From NCBI GenBank assembly GCA_028554795.2, contig CM068827.1:76395244-76459243 (forward strand): 64,000 bases of DNA, read 5' to 3'. This document shows, in pieces, positions 23,753 to 35,698 of this stretch. The notes under the pieces were generated by a model. That model ran no database searches, was not told the origin of the DNA, and saw nothing but the letters and a program-made list of their open reading frames with translations. The first letter of the stretch is position 1; the number at the start of each line of letters is the position of its first letter. The position numbers and the translations under genes are program-made. The DNA is from Sinohyriopsis cumingii (taxonomy: Eukaryota > Mollusca > Bivalvia > Unionida > Unionidae).

Positions 23753-23998
23753 GGGCCCCGAGTGGCCGAGTGGTCTAAAGCGCTCTCTGTTACGGATCAC
23801 TGCCATCTCACTTCTGTCTGCGCCGGTTCGAGTCTTGGATTCAGCCAGTGTGAGAAAGCTTGTCAATAGCTTCTTGTGGGTCGGTGGTTCTTTCTGGGGT
23901 TTTCCCGGGTTCTTCCTCCACCATTAATGCTGGCCGCCATGTATAGCCTATCGTGTGCTGAAAAATGGCGTTAAACCCCACAACAACAACAACAACGA
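23753..23998 (+). mobile_element. tRNA-Leu-like SINE, family 2, full length
   Basis: The head GGCCCCGAGTGGCCGAGTGG is followed by GGTTCGAGTC (B box), the family body and a (CAA)n tail. Flanking CGCATCAGTATG (23741-23752) and CGAATCAGTATG (23999-24010) form a 12-bp target duplication with one mismatch. Confidence 0.95.
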
Positions 23999-24010
23999 CG
24001 AATCAGTATG

Positions 24011-24384
24011 AAATCAGGTGTACGGGGTGGAATAAAAACCGATAGAAAATCAAACGTCACAGGATCATTATCCAAATGCTTAATACTAGTTCCTGTAATC
24101 AACTGTTCTTGTGATCGACGGGATATGACCAATTAGTCTATGATTAATTGAAAAACGAATAAAGGTAGATAAATATTTCTAAATGAACGTAAATATATAA
24201 TGTTCAAAGAGAAAAAGAAAAGGTATCAATATATATGTATATCGCATTCACTGTACATTTTCATAACGTTTCTTCACTGGGTTTACATTAGAGAAAAATA
24301 TTTGCAAATTTCAATCTAGGCTAACTTATTGTTTGATCGCGGAACTCACTCAGGTTATGTTCATGTAGTCCACGGTGCATACTG
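24011..24384. other. AT-rich stretch with no recognisable gene
   Basis: Nothing that I can assign. Confidence 0.5.
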
Positions 24385-24632
24385 TCATGGAAAAAAGTGC
24401 GGCTGATATTGTTATTGACCGTGCTCACCGTTTGGGAAGGCCAAAAAATGTCAGAACTGGTTCAAAACCCGATTTCATTGAGCGTACCGTCGTTATTGAC
24501 TGCATTTCGAACGAAGTTACAATCGTTTTTGAGTGCTTTTTGAAGAAAGTTACAGTTGAGTGTGTTTTGAACAAAGTGATAGCCGAAGACTTGATTGAGT
24601 GCGTGTTGCTTTCATTTATTAAAAACACTTGA
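24385..24632 (+). pseudogene. Possible LINE ORF1 fragment
   Basis: The frame contains DIVIDRAHRLGRPKN, which resembles the ERAHRIGKP signature of L1-type ORF1 (transposase_22) RNA-binding proteins. Only about 30 residues resemble that family. The downstream part is a degenerate run of similar VTIVFECFLKKVT-type phrases and is not typical. No LINE reverse transcriptase lies nearby. A short domain scrap is the likeliest reading. Confidence 0.4.
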
Positions 24633-25581
24633 TTATTTCAGGACAATGGACTGGTTTTGCATGAGCTGAATTTCGCATTCACTGTACTTTGCATGCAATC
24701 ACATTTAATGGTTGCTGTTTTCTTTTGCAGCTATATGGCTGTGTGTGAAATTTTTAAAATATGATTTTATGGAATTTAAAAATGCATCCGCACTCTGTAT
24801 TGTATTCGTCCGAATGCTATTAAATCTTTGTGCTTTCTTATCGCGCTGCTTGTACGTTTGCATTTGATATAAAATGTACGAACGCTAATACGCATGAAGT
24901 GTAGCGTACACTCGAGTTATAGTTTCACTAATTCTAAATTAGGAATTAGTTGTTGGATCTTATAGAAGCATATATAATGAATAGTGTTACCTGCTACGGC
25001 CATTTGCAGTCAGTGAAACAAAGAACAGATACCTTTCTGTAGCATAATGAGTTATCACATATTGGAAGGGTATTGTCACGTGGTCTACATTTATTTGATC
25101 ACGTGACTCCAGTCCAGAAATCATTTCTTTAAAGAAGGCCTCGTGGCAAGATCGACCGCTAAGGAATCATAACCTATCATGTTATAGGAAGGTGTCTATT
25201 CTTTGCATTGACTTACATAAGCGGTAACCATGCAAAGTCAAGGAACTAATTTAAAAGCGATTAATACTTGTATTACAAATCTTTATTGCCTTTTCGTCGA
25301 TTTATTTTCACTCTACTGATATTTTATATAGTGGCTATTTTAAAAAAAAAGCTAACTTGTAACAACCAGACGCCAGGATTTTCTTACATATATTTATTGT
25401 CATATCAGATTTAAACTGACTTTGTATTACGCTTACATGTTTGTTTGCGTTAGAATTCTGGAAATACAATTACTGACCAGTTCGATGGTCATTTATGAGA
25501 TTCATTATTTAAACCACAAAGTTAACTTTACTACTATCTTATAATTGTTTATTACATTCAAATGTCCATTACATGCTGTTC

Positions 25582-25583
<2 letters not shown>
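24633..25583. other. AT-rich stretch with no recognisable gene
   Basis: Nothing that I can assign. Confidence 0.55.

Positions 25584-25615
<32 letters not shown>
25584..25615. repeat. (GA)n microsatellite
   Basis: About 16 GA units. Confidence 0.95.
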
Positions 25616-25618
<3 letters not shown>

Positions 25619-25887
25619 TAAATGGTTAGATGTAAAGAAGATTTGGTATTTGTTACCTGGAAAGAATTATGTTTTTGCGTATATTGCACCTAATACAATT
25701 ACTGCGAGACTGCAATTACTTGAACAAGACAAATATTTCCTAAATGTTATCTATTCACTGACCAATCAACCATTCAATCGAGTTATCAACAAGCATGACT
25801 TAATGAACCAATCATTTGATCTGTCTATACATTGTTCGTCTTTTTTTCCCTCTATAAATCATGAAATCAGCCATCCCTAAATCTGTC

Positions 25888-25890
<3 letters not shown>

Positions 25891-25954
<64 letters not shown>
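25891..25954. repeat. (TA)n microsatellite
   Basis: An uninterrupted TA run of about 64 bp. Confidence 0.97.
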
Positions 25955-25956
<2 letters not shown>

Positions 25957-26309
25957 ATACAATATTACCCTTTATAATCTTACTGTTTTTTAAATAGAGA
26001 AGCCCAAATATCCCCCTCCCCCTAAATAAACAATACGAGGGAGAGTTCGTTATGATTGCAACTGCCGTTATATAAATGACATTACTTACCCATTTATCCA
26101 TACAAACAATCTCAGACATGCACATAATAGATGGATATGTGTGTGTGTCTTTGTGTGTTAACACCCACAAACATATGACTCTCACTGCACCTCTTTTCGG
26201 CGATAAAGAAGATGGCACATTGTACCAGGTTTTGCATTGTTGTTGAAGGAATTTAAACCAGGAAATAAAACTTGATCTATTCATACATCTTAGCCGTAGT
26301 ATAAGAATT
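25955..26309. other. Stretch with no recognisable gene
   Basis: A minus-strand frame here (25877-26284) owes part of its length to the TA tract and shows no known motif. Confidence 0.5.
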
Positions 26310-26357
26310 CACACACACACACACACACACACACGCGCGTGCGCGCGCGTATATATA
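26310..26357. repeat. (CA)n-(CG)n-(TA)n alternating purine-pyrimidine tract
   Basis: About 13 CA units pass into CGCGCGTGCGCGCGCG and then TATATA. Alternation is continuous over nearly 50 bp, a composition able to adopt Z-DNA. Confidence 0.9.
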
Positions 26358-26716
26358 AAATGGGAAAAATACCCATAATGTTACGATGGGCAGGTCCATA
26401 CAAAAATGATATTTTAACCTTTGTGCAGATTGAAAATGAGGTAAAGTATTGACTTATGTAAACATACACACATACAAAATTATATATCTTTTGTTATGTA
26501 TATCTGTATAATGTGTAATATTTTTATTATCATATATTGTTAAGTTCATTTAGTTATTACAATTTTAAATACTGAGTTCCTCTATGATACTAAAGTTTGC
26601 GCTTTAAAGATAAGCCATTCTTGTATAGTCGGTAAATTTAATCATAAAGTTCCAAGGTTGAGCTTTACTATTATTCAAGTAAACATCAGTGATCTAATTT
26701 CACACCATAAGTTCTG
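26358..26716. other. AT-rich stretch with no recognisable gene
   Basis: Nothing that I can assign. Confidence 0.5.
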
Positions 26717-27037
26717 TGTATGTGTGTGATTAGGATTTGTAACGTAGCTTTTAAAAAAAACTTCTGTCATATCGCTACGATGTCTGCAGTGTGGCAGGTT
26801 ATAGTGATGTGTAGCACTGGGGCATCATGCCGCAGACACGTAGCATAATGTCCCACCCAGTCACATTATTCTGACACCAGGCCGACCAGGCCTAACACTA
26901 ACCTCTTAACGCTAAGGGCTGTGAGGTAGCTGTTAGTACCATTTTTATAAGTCTTTGGTATAACTCGGCCTGGGTTCGAATCCACGATCTCCCGCATCCG
27001 AGGCGGACGCTCTAACCACTAGGCCACCGGAGCGGTT
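26717..27037 (-). mobile_element. tRNA-derived SINE, family 1, full length
   Basis: On the minus strand it runs from the A-box head (CCGGTGGCCTAGTGG) through the family body to a short CA tail. TAAGTTCTG occurs on both sides (around 26708 and 27048) inside a longer, partly decayed target duplication. It is intermediate in age between the perfect-duplication copy at 51964 and the remnant at 23248. Confidence 0.9.
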
Positions 27038-27229
27038 AATTATGATCGTAAGTTCTGCGAGGTCATGCTGACCTAATGTATTATTGGTTAACATCTGATC
27101 TTGTTTACTAGTTCTGTTAATTCTTAAAATAATATGTATCTTTCATTTTTTTTCTGAAACTGCGTATTCGTTATCTGTTTAAGAGATGTTTACTCGAGAA
27201 TTAGAAATATTATTAGTAAACACCATTCT

Positions 27230-27470
27230 TTGTAGGATATTCAGTTGTATTTAATTGAGAAGATTCATTTATTTAATTTAATCATTCATTGGAATTTAAA
27301 AGTGCTCGAACTATTCAGACTATTTGGTGTTATATCTATTAGGGAATTACTGTGAATTTATTGAAAGATATTTTGCGATCATCGTGATTTCACCAATACT
27401 ACTGGTACACCAGTACATTAATGGGCATCATTCGGAATACCCCTGGAACTCATTTGGATTACATGATGCT
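27230..27470 (+). mobile_element. Possible LTR fragment of the Gmr1-like family, fossil
   Basis: Blocks such as CATTGGAATTTAAAAGTGCTC, GGGAATTACTGTGAATTTA and CGTGATTTCACCAA occur in the same order as related blocks in LTR copies B and C. The 3' end is lost into a CTAT repeat. Similarity is weak. Confidence 0.3.
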
Positions 27471-27476
27471 TTTTAT

Positions 27477-27543
27477 ATATCTATCTATCTACTTATCTAT
27501 CTATCTATCTATCTATCGATCGATCGATCGATCGATCGATCGA
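27477..27543. repeat. (CTAT)n-(CGAT)n microsatellite
   Basis: Tetranucleotide runs change from CTAT to the self-complementary CGAT. The GATCGATC half is palindromic. Confidence 0.95.
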
Positions 27544-27703
27544 GAGATTCCGCCTATGACAAAGTATAGTAAGAAGTATGCAAATTCGATAGATATAATG
27601 CTATATTCTTAAGGACGTCGACAGTAGGCTCTATCTCACAGACATATTTTAATCACTGAAAACCTAATACTGATGCATTACTGCATCATGCATAATTGAT
27701 ATC

Positions 27704-27706
<3 letters not shown>

Positions 27707-27749
<43 letters not shown>
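27707..27749. repeat. (GA)n microsatellite
   Basis: About 21 GA units. Confidence 0.95.
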
Positions 27750-27751
<2 letters not shown>

Positions 27752-29798
27752 AAAAATGGTTGAGTTTGAAAAAATATTTTGGTACTAAACACATATTTCA
27801 TAATAGAATAATCATAGATCCAGATGTGATGTAAACACAATGACGATACAGTTGTGATGATGTAAATTCTCCTCAGTTAATGAATGGTATATAACCTTAT
27901 CAAATATAATATGATCTTTATCAAGCAGATTTTGAGATCAGGAAGTATAAATAACGTAAACATAAATGTGCCCCTCACAGTATTGCTGTGAAATCGAGAT
28001 ATCAACCATGTTTTCTTTAATCAATCCCGAATAATGAATAAAATATCTGCTTTCCACATATGGGACGACATTACCATTAAGACCTCATGCGTCTAGTTTT
28101 TATGATTACCTAGTATTACTCTATAGTTTAAAGTTTATCTTAACCCGTATGGTTTCGCACATATTAAAAACCAGCATTGCAATTGCACACATAACAGCAA
28201 AGAAGTTGCCGATTTTTAAACAATTATAGTTCTTATTATCTTTATTTTGCTAAGATGTTTGTATGTTCGCTTCAAGGGATGGTCATGTCTGCTTATCTTA
28301 ATAGTCAATTTCCTCCTCATATTAGCTGGCATACCACTTTGTGCCATGATCAGCGGAGTAGTTGAGACCATTGCTCATCTGCATTCTGTATTTGTAGCAG
28401 GAGTTTTTCAAGATTGAAATGGCGAGTTAAAGCACACATTGAAAACTTGATTCATATTCTTTTTAAAAACATAAAACAACCGCGAAAAAGTATAGCAAAA
28501 ACTGCACATTGTATAATTTGTCTATAAAGGTCAGTATAAGTCAATGCATAAATGTCCTTCCTTAAAGACAAAAAAGGCTTTCTGACAACTTAAAAATATG
28601 TTTATATTCTATTTGCCTTTGACACAACCTGTGAATTGAATGTGCTGCACGAGCAGAGAATAAACTGGCTGGCTTGTCCTCAATAAGGTCAGTTCCAAGT
28701 GCAGGCTATTAAACAATGTTCTGTGTCAATACCTGTATTGGGTCAAAACTAGGTCTGTAATTATGTGCAATTGTGTGCAGTCAGCCTGTTTAGTTAATTC
28801 AGATGCATATATCAAATAATGAAAATGCATTAGTGACAGCATTAAAGCTTTACAAATTGCTTGTGTAATTACGTCTATACATTAGACCAGTTCATGTGGT
28901 ATTAGAATATTGTTCAAATTAGTGGGCTTTTAAGAAAACAAATTTTTAAAAAAGCACTCCCACAAAAGCGAGAAATCAAAGATAATAAGGATAGTTTTCG
29001 AAATTCAAATAACTCTTAATCTTTTCAGCAGACGTGACATTGATGAAGTGGGATCTGTTATGCAACATATTTTAAATAATGAAAACAAACATTGTAATGA
29101 ATTTGTGTCTCATCTGTTTTACTAAGCAAATTCGAATATGTCCTACCTATATTTTAATACATATGGTGCTTCGACTTTGATATAATCTGCACATCTAAAA
29201 GATGCAGTCTGTTGATACACCCAGACCGCTGCAACTTCTACTTAAAAGGTTTATTTTTGTTTGCATTTATAAAATGGATAAATTCCTCCATAACCTGTTT
29301 GAATTTAAATATTCTGAAGAAAGGTAAGCCTTCAACGGAAGAAGCATACTACTTTATGTACTCTACACGTTCACATCATGTTCAATAAAAATTTTCTTTG
29401 TCAAAAGCAACGAAACTATTTCAACTGATTATTTCCTAGAATTTAAGTCAGAAATTGGATTTTATTCAAATGATTATATCATTAGTGAAATCTAAGTATG
29501 GAATGTTTCATCTTTCTTCAAATTAATTTTTGTTTGGCTTATGAAAATCAGCTACCCCAATTTTCAGTGACAAGGTATAGTCTTTTAACTTTGTTACCAT
29601 ACAACTAGGCTTGAACAAAGCAATAGTCATTCTTGATTATCGTGTTGATTACAGTTATTAAGACTGATTGATTATTAAAGCACATTGGTAAAACGTAAAG
29701 TATGACCCCCACCCACCGGGATAAGATATGATGTAGTAGGATGAATGTCGAAGTCTCCTTATACGATTCTTTTCTTATACAATCACATTGAGATGGTG
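27750..29798. other. Featureless AT-rich stretch
   Basis: I see no gene, RNA or repeat in these 2 kb. Confidence 0.55.
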
Positions 29799-30335
29799 TT
29801 GCTTATATGTGTCAGACTTTTACTTGCTAAATTACCCTACATACTCTGTAAATATTGCTTATTTGACTGGAGTGTTACTTGCTAAATTACCTTTCATGTT
29901 GTGTAAATATTGCTTATATGTCCGGACTGTTACTTATTAAATTTCCCTAAAAATAGTGATTGTATTTCCGGACTGTTACTGGTTAATTTAATCTACATAT
30001 TGTGTAATTATTGCTTATATCACCAGACTGTTACTTGTTAAATCACCCTACATATTGTGTAAATATTGCTTATATCACCAGACTGTTACTTGTTAAATCA
30101 CCCTACATATTGTGTAAATATTGCTTATATCACCAGACTGTTACTTGTTAAATTACCCTACATATTGTGTAAATATTGCTTATATGTCCGGACTGTTACT
30201 TACTAAATTTCCCTAAAAATAGTGATTGTATTTCCGGACTTTTACTGGTTAATTTAATCTACATATTGTGTAATTATTGCTTATATCACCAGACTGTTAC
30301 TTGTTAAATTATCCTACATATTTGTGTAAATATTT
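29799..30335. repeat. 55-bp minisatellite with a 266-bp higher-order period
   Basis: TTGCTTATAT starts at 29799, 29855, 29910, 30011, 30066, 30121, 30176 and 30277. Most steps are 55 or 56 bp. Two steps of 101 bp contain a normal unit plus a shortened 46-bp variant, and these 101-bp blocks, starting at 29910 and 30176, are nearly identical and lie 266 bp apart. Confidence 0.92.
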
Positions 30336-30443
30336 AAGTCATGCCAGGATCCAATATCTTATATGACACAACCACCAAATTACTCATATGTGGATATTAA
30401 CATTAGCCAATGGTTTATAATAATAGAGCTTTCACTTATAAGG
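30336..30443. other. Short spacer between two minisatellites
   Basis: Unique sequence between the 55-bp and the 35-bp arrays. Confidence 0.6.
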
Positions 30444-31790
30444 TGTTTGTACATCTATTATTATACACAACAATCTATTGTTTGTACATCTATTATTATA
30501 CACAACAATCTATCGTTTGTACATCTTTTATTATACACAACAATCTATCGTTTGTACATCTTTTATTGTACACAACAATCTATCGTTTGTACATCTATTA
30601 TTATACACAACAATCTATCGTTTGTACATCTATTATTATACACAACAATCTATCACAACAATCTATCGTTTGTACATCTTTTATTATACACAACAATCTA
30701 TCGTTTGTACATCTTTTATTATACACAACAATCTATCGTTTGTACATCTTTTATTATACACAACAATCTATCGTTTGTACATCTTTTATTGTACACAACA
30801 ATCTATCGTTTGTACCTCTTTTATTGTACACAACAATCTATCGTTTGTACCTCTTTTATTATACACAACAATCCATCGTTTGTACATCTATTATTGTACA
30901 CAACAATCTATCGTTTGTACATCTTTTATTGTACACAACAATCTATCGTTTGTACATCTTTTATTGTACACAACAATCTATCGTTTGTACATCTTTTATT
31001 ATACACAACAATCTATCGTTTGTACATCTTTTATTATACACAACAATCTATCGTTTGTACATCTTTTATTGTACACAACAATCTATCGTTTGTACGTCTT
31101 TTATTGTACACAACAATCCATCGTTTGTACGTCTTTTATTGTACACAACAATCTATCGTTTGTACATCTTTAATTATACACAACAATCTATCGTTTGTAC
31201 ATCTATTATTGTACACAACAATCTATCGTTTGTACATCTTTTATTATACACAACAATCTATCGTTTGTACATCTTTTATTATACACAACAATCTATCGTT
31301 TGTACATCTTTTATTATACACAACAATCTATCGTTTGTACGTCTTTTATTGTACACAACAATCTATCGTTTGTACATCTTTTATTATACACAACAATCTA
31401 TCGTTTGTACATCTTTAATTATACACAACAATCTATCGTTTGTACATCTTTAATTATACACAACAATCTATCGTTTGTACGTCTTTTATTGTACACAACA
31501 ATCTATCGTTTGTACATCTTTAATTATACACAACAATCTATCGTTTGTACATCTATTATTATACACAACAATCTATCGTTTGTACATCTTTTATTGTACA
31601 CAACAATCTATCGTTGTACATCTATTATTATACACAACAATCTATCGTTTGTACATCTTTTATTGTACACAACAATCCATCGTTTGTACATCTTTTATTG
31701 TACACAACAATCCATCGTTTGTACGTCTTTATTATACACAACAATCTATCGTTTGTACATCTTTTATTGTACACAACAATCTATCGTTTT
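30444..31790. repeat. 35-bp minisatellite, about 38 copies
   Basis: The unit runs GTTTGTACATCTTTTATTAT followed by ACACAACAATCTATC. Variant positions recur across copies (ATTA or ATTG, CTTT or CTAT, ACATC or ACGTC, TCTATCG or TCCATCG). A few copies are shortened, for example near 30651 and 31611. None of the three forward frames of the unit has a stop, and a 35-bp step rotates the frame, so all three frames stay open for 700-1050 bp. The reverse strand has stops. I treat these frames as artefacts. Confidence 0.96.
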
Positions 31791-32128
31791 AATTTGCACA
31801 TGTCTTCATGTTAGTAATAACAGCTTTAATAGTTTCCAGCTTTACTGCGCAGTAGTACAGGAAGTTAAAGCGAACTGAGGCAATAGAAATAGAACGCCTT
31901 TCATACCAGGGTTGACAAGCTAGCAAGTTTAAGCATGTCCGGAAGCAAGTTTAGGTATGACCAAAAGCAAGTTTAAGCACGTCCGAAAAAAGCTCTTGCC
32001 TTTCTCTTCTATATTCAGGGATAAAAACTGGTGGGAAAGAATGTATCGCAAATATCAATTAATTTCAAATTTCAAGCACTGGAGAGAGATAAAGATTTTG
32101 AGAAGATATTTTCATACTTCACACTTAG

Positions 32129-32129
<1 letters not shown>
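31791..32129. other. Stretch with no recognisable gene
   Basis: A short GTTTAAGCA/GTTTAGG repeat lies near 31925-31982. Nothing else is supported. Confidence 0.5.
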
Positions 32130-32215
<86 letters not shown>

Positions 32216-32255
32216 GTGTGTGTGTGTGTGTGTGAGAGAGAGACAGAGAGAGGAG
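32130..32255. repeat. (TA)n-(TG)n-(GA)n compound microsatellite
   Basis: A TA run of about 80 bp is followed by TG (about 32215-32234) and then a broken GA run. Confidence 0.95.
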
Positions 32256-34034
32256 GTCGATTTGTAAAAATGCAAAATATTTTCATTCGACAATATAACT
32301 GTATATTGTGAGATAGCATAGGGGGAGAGGGAATTTACATTTGTAGGAGTACATGGGCATAAAACTCTTGAGAGATTACACGGTAGTCTTTATATAGATT
32401 AATCAATTAGGGCCACAACAAATATTCTGGCTTTAACATGGCGTTTCTATTGGTTTAACTAAGTGTCATATAAGACATTAAGATGTTACGAAGAAACAGG
32501 AACGCTTTAGCTCAACCACATTTGGCATTCTTCTATTTTTATTGTGCCATTGCAAAGATTCTAGTTAGTCGAGGTGACTTGAGCTTACCTTTCAATCTCA
32601 ATGACTGGCTCAATGATTAATAGCAAGCAAGTATGTATCTGCAAAACGTTTAATTCAACTATGTACCTTTTAAAAGTAATTGAATCTCAGATAATCAGTA
32701 AAGTTGTTTCTTTTTCTTCTATCGTCTTGCAAATATAAAGTAACAACTCATAGTCGTTATTATTGTCAGGTGAAAAATGCACACTTCTGAAGAGAACCTA
32801 GCATATTTCAAAATATATATTGAACTAAATTATAAACTATTCTGTTGCATCCTGAACTTTGTTAGTATCACATTATTCACAAACATCTTTCGATTACCTT
32901 GTTCCTTTGGTCGCATTTAGACACGCACCAGTTATTTGGTATCTGTATATAAAGAATATATCCATACATAACGACAGCATTCAGCTATTCCACTGTGTGA
33001 TCTTTAGAAACAGATTTGATCATACTCTCTCATTATGTGTATGCATATGCGCAAATTGTGTCTTATCGGTTAATGTTCTTGTATACGGTAGTTTAAGTTC
33101 AATGATATTTTATAATTCAACGACCCAAAATGTCAGCTCCAGAAGCTTTAGTACAGCTCTTTGTTTAGATAGATTTGGGTCACAATTTATTGGCGACAGA
33201 TAACTTTATCATTCACATGATACAGCTTAGCGTCATATAAAACAGTACTTATTCTAAATATAAATACAAGCCTCCTTGATTCCATTTGTTCCATTTATAT
33301 CTTCCAGCTCTGTGTTGGGCATTTTCTAATTAGGACCTATATCTTGCATAAAATATACATCAGACTTAAGCAACAAAGAGATTGACGTAAATGGCACATA
33401 GACCACCTCTAAATTGGAAGAGTATTAACCTCATTCAACATTTTAGGGCAAGGTCAAAATCAGATGACACGTAAATGCTGCTTGCAATGGATTGGTGAAA
33501 ATAAAAGTGCCTTAAGTCTTGGAATGGTTGGATTTTTATTGTGGAAGACAATCTGGATGATGCAGATATTAAGGTCTTTAATACATCCACGGGACTAATA
33601 TTGATGATCTAGATTTTATCGACTAGGTGAAGGATGATATGGATGGGAATTATACTGTAATACATATAATGGATTCGAATTTTAATATTCTAATTGGTTT
33701 CGTATTAAATCAACCACGGGATAATGAGAAACCAAAACCAAATATCAGACGAAATTTAATAAAGTTGTTGATAACGTATGGCCTTGCTTATGATTGACGT
33801 AATCTTCATCCTATGGTGAAGAAAGATACGTGAAATAATTGCAATTCAGTGGCCATATTCTGCAGGTTCGAAGTACTTATAAAGGTTGTCAGTCGAACTA
33901 ATGCATCATACATGAAGTATGTGCACCTGTTAAGAAAATATATGTTTCTGTCTATTTTTACAAATGTCTGGCGTTGTAACGTTTATTACCTTTTCATTAA
34001 ACTATGTTAATCCTTTTGTGCCAAATCAAAGTCT
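32256..34034. other. Featureless AT-rich stretch
   Basis: A 114-codon frame at 32859-33203 has no motif that I recognise and no clear flanking splice sites. Confidence 0.5.

Positions 34035-34073
<39 letters not shown>
34035..34073. repeat. (GA)n followed by an 11-bp G run
   Basis: About 14 GA units end in a homopolymer of about 11 G. Confidence 0.93.
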
Positions 34074-34074
<1 letters not shown>

Positions 34075-35446
34075 AAACAAGGGTGGTCAAAATAATATTT
34101 AGAACAAAATGATCCCGACACCACCATTATTATTATTATTATTAGGCTTATCTAACTTAACCATTAGCAAACCAGCCAGGAGAGTACATTATGGTTATTC
34201 GTTTCATTTTTATGTCCAACACGTATTTACAGCGCTGACTATGTTATTGAGTAAGATTAGTTTTTTATTCATCTCGTGGTACTACTTTGACATCGACGTT
34301 TCTGTGCTAAAGGAAATATACAGGTATAATGTTCACAAGACTGCCTCTACTTTGCATCTTTTCTAGAGAAATAAGTTTAAAACAATTCAGTACATGTTCT
34401 AAGGGGAAGCCTAGGTTATGCATTGCACATGGAGCTTTTGCACGTATTAGGAAAAGATTTATGTTCACCTTTTAGTTCTCTGACTCTCTCATTCATGGTG
34501 GGCACTACACTATCACTATATTAACTTGGACGTGGAAAAGATTTATGGAAAAAAGAGCTGACGTTTTCAAGCCCATAATTTCACAGATTTATGGCAATAA
34601 CAGCTGATGTCAAGTCTATAATTGTAATCGGACCTAATCCGTGCCCACCTAGATTGTTTGGAAAAGGGATACTAATCAAATTATTTCCAAATGTAATACA
34701 TAAAAGAAGGGGAATTAAGTCAAATAATGTATTTTGATGTCTAGTTTTCCATTTATCATAACTTGATTATGTCTGTTTTTGAATTTTGAATTTTATGTTT
34801 CAATGTTCATTTTTAATTCTTATTTTGGAGTTTAGATTTACGAAATTCATTGTGTTTAAATTAATATTAGATTTCATTGTTAATTACAATTTTTAGTAAT
34901 TACTTTTTAAATTTAAGCCATAGTTTTAACAGTTCTTATTTGACTCAATATATTATTTCAATTTTCATTTTTAAATTTGTTTCAGAAGTTTTTTATTTGC
35001 TCTGGAAATTTGATTATATTTGAAGATGTCTTGAATGTGACATTTGAAAAAATGTAGCTAAAAGTACCCAATTCCTTTTAAATATTTCGGGTGAAACGAG
35101 TCAGAAGCTTAAAGCTACATTTTAATGACGATTACCTGAACATTTACTGAGCCACATATATGATGAAATTAGCTGTTTGTGTGAAACGAATATAACAAAA
35201 AATACTATTCCAGACACACAGGCTATAAACGTAACTGGCTACAAAACTCCGAACTCTCACAAGAGCTACCGCAGAGTTAGCAACAACCAGAAATGTGTCA
35301 TGTCAGACTTACGTTCTTTAAACTCATCAAACATTCCCAACCAGCCCAGTTCATTCAAACATTGGATCTTAATTGCAAATTAAAAATTCCTGCTGTTACC
35401 AATCAGAGTGGTTCATTCACCGGTCCATACGCTATTTAGCAAAAAT
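34074..35446. other. Featureless AT-rich stretch
   Basis: A short (TTA)n run lies at 34127-34144. The frames at 34109 and 35177 have no supporting evidence. Confidence 0.5.
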
Positions 35447-35698
35447 ATACTTTGTAGCGTATCATTGCACTAGTATTAGCAGATACTTTGTAGCGTATCA
35501 TTGCACTAGTGTTAGCATATACTTTGTAGCGTATTATTGCACTAGTATCAGCAGATACTTTTGTAACGTATCATTGCACTAGTATTAGCAGATACTTTGT
35601 AGCGTATCATTGCACTAGTATTAGCAGATACTTTGTAGCGTATCATTGCACTAGTACTAGCAGATACTTTGTAGCGTATCATTGCACTAGTATTAGCA
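35447..35698. repeat. 36-bp minisatellite, 7 copies
   Basis: ATACTTTGTAGCGTATCATT followed by GCACTAGTATTAGCAG repeats every 36 bp with few changes. Low divergence suggests recent homogenisation. The open plus frame is a product of the unit length. Confidence 0.94.

Noticed and set aside
30444-31790. Possible CRISPR array
   Set aside because: The repeats are directly adjacent with no unique spacers, and the genome is eukaryotic.
30363-31878. Open frames of 351, 347, 231 and 227 codons
   Set aside because: All lie in the 35-bp minisatellite, overlap in three frames, and exist because the unit lacks forward stops. There are no gene signals.
32859-33203. 114-codon plus-strand frame as a gene
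   Set aside because: No recognisable motif, no splice context and a composition typical of AT-rich chance frames.
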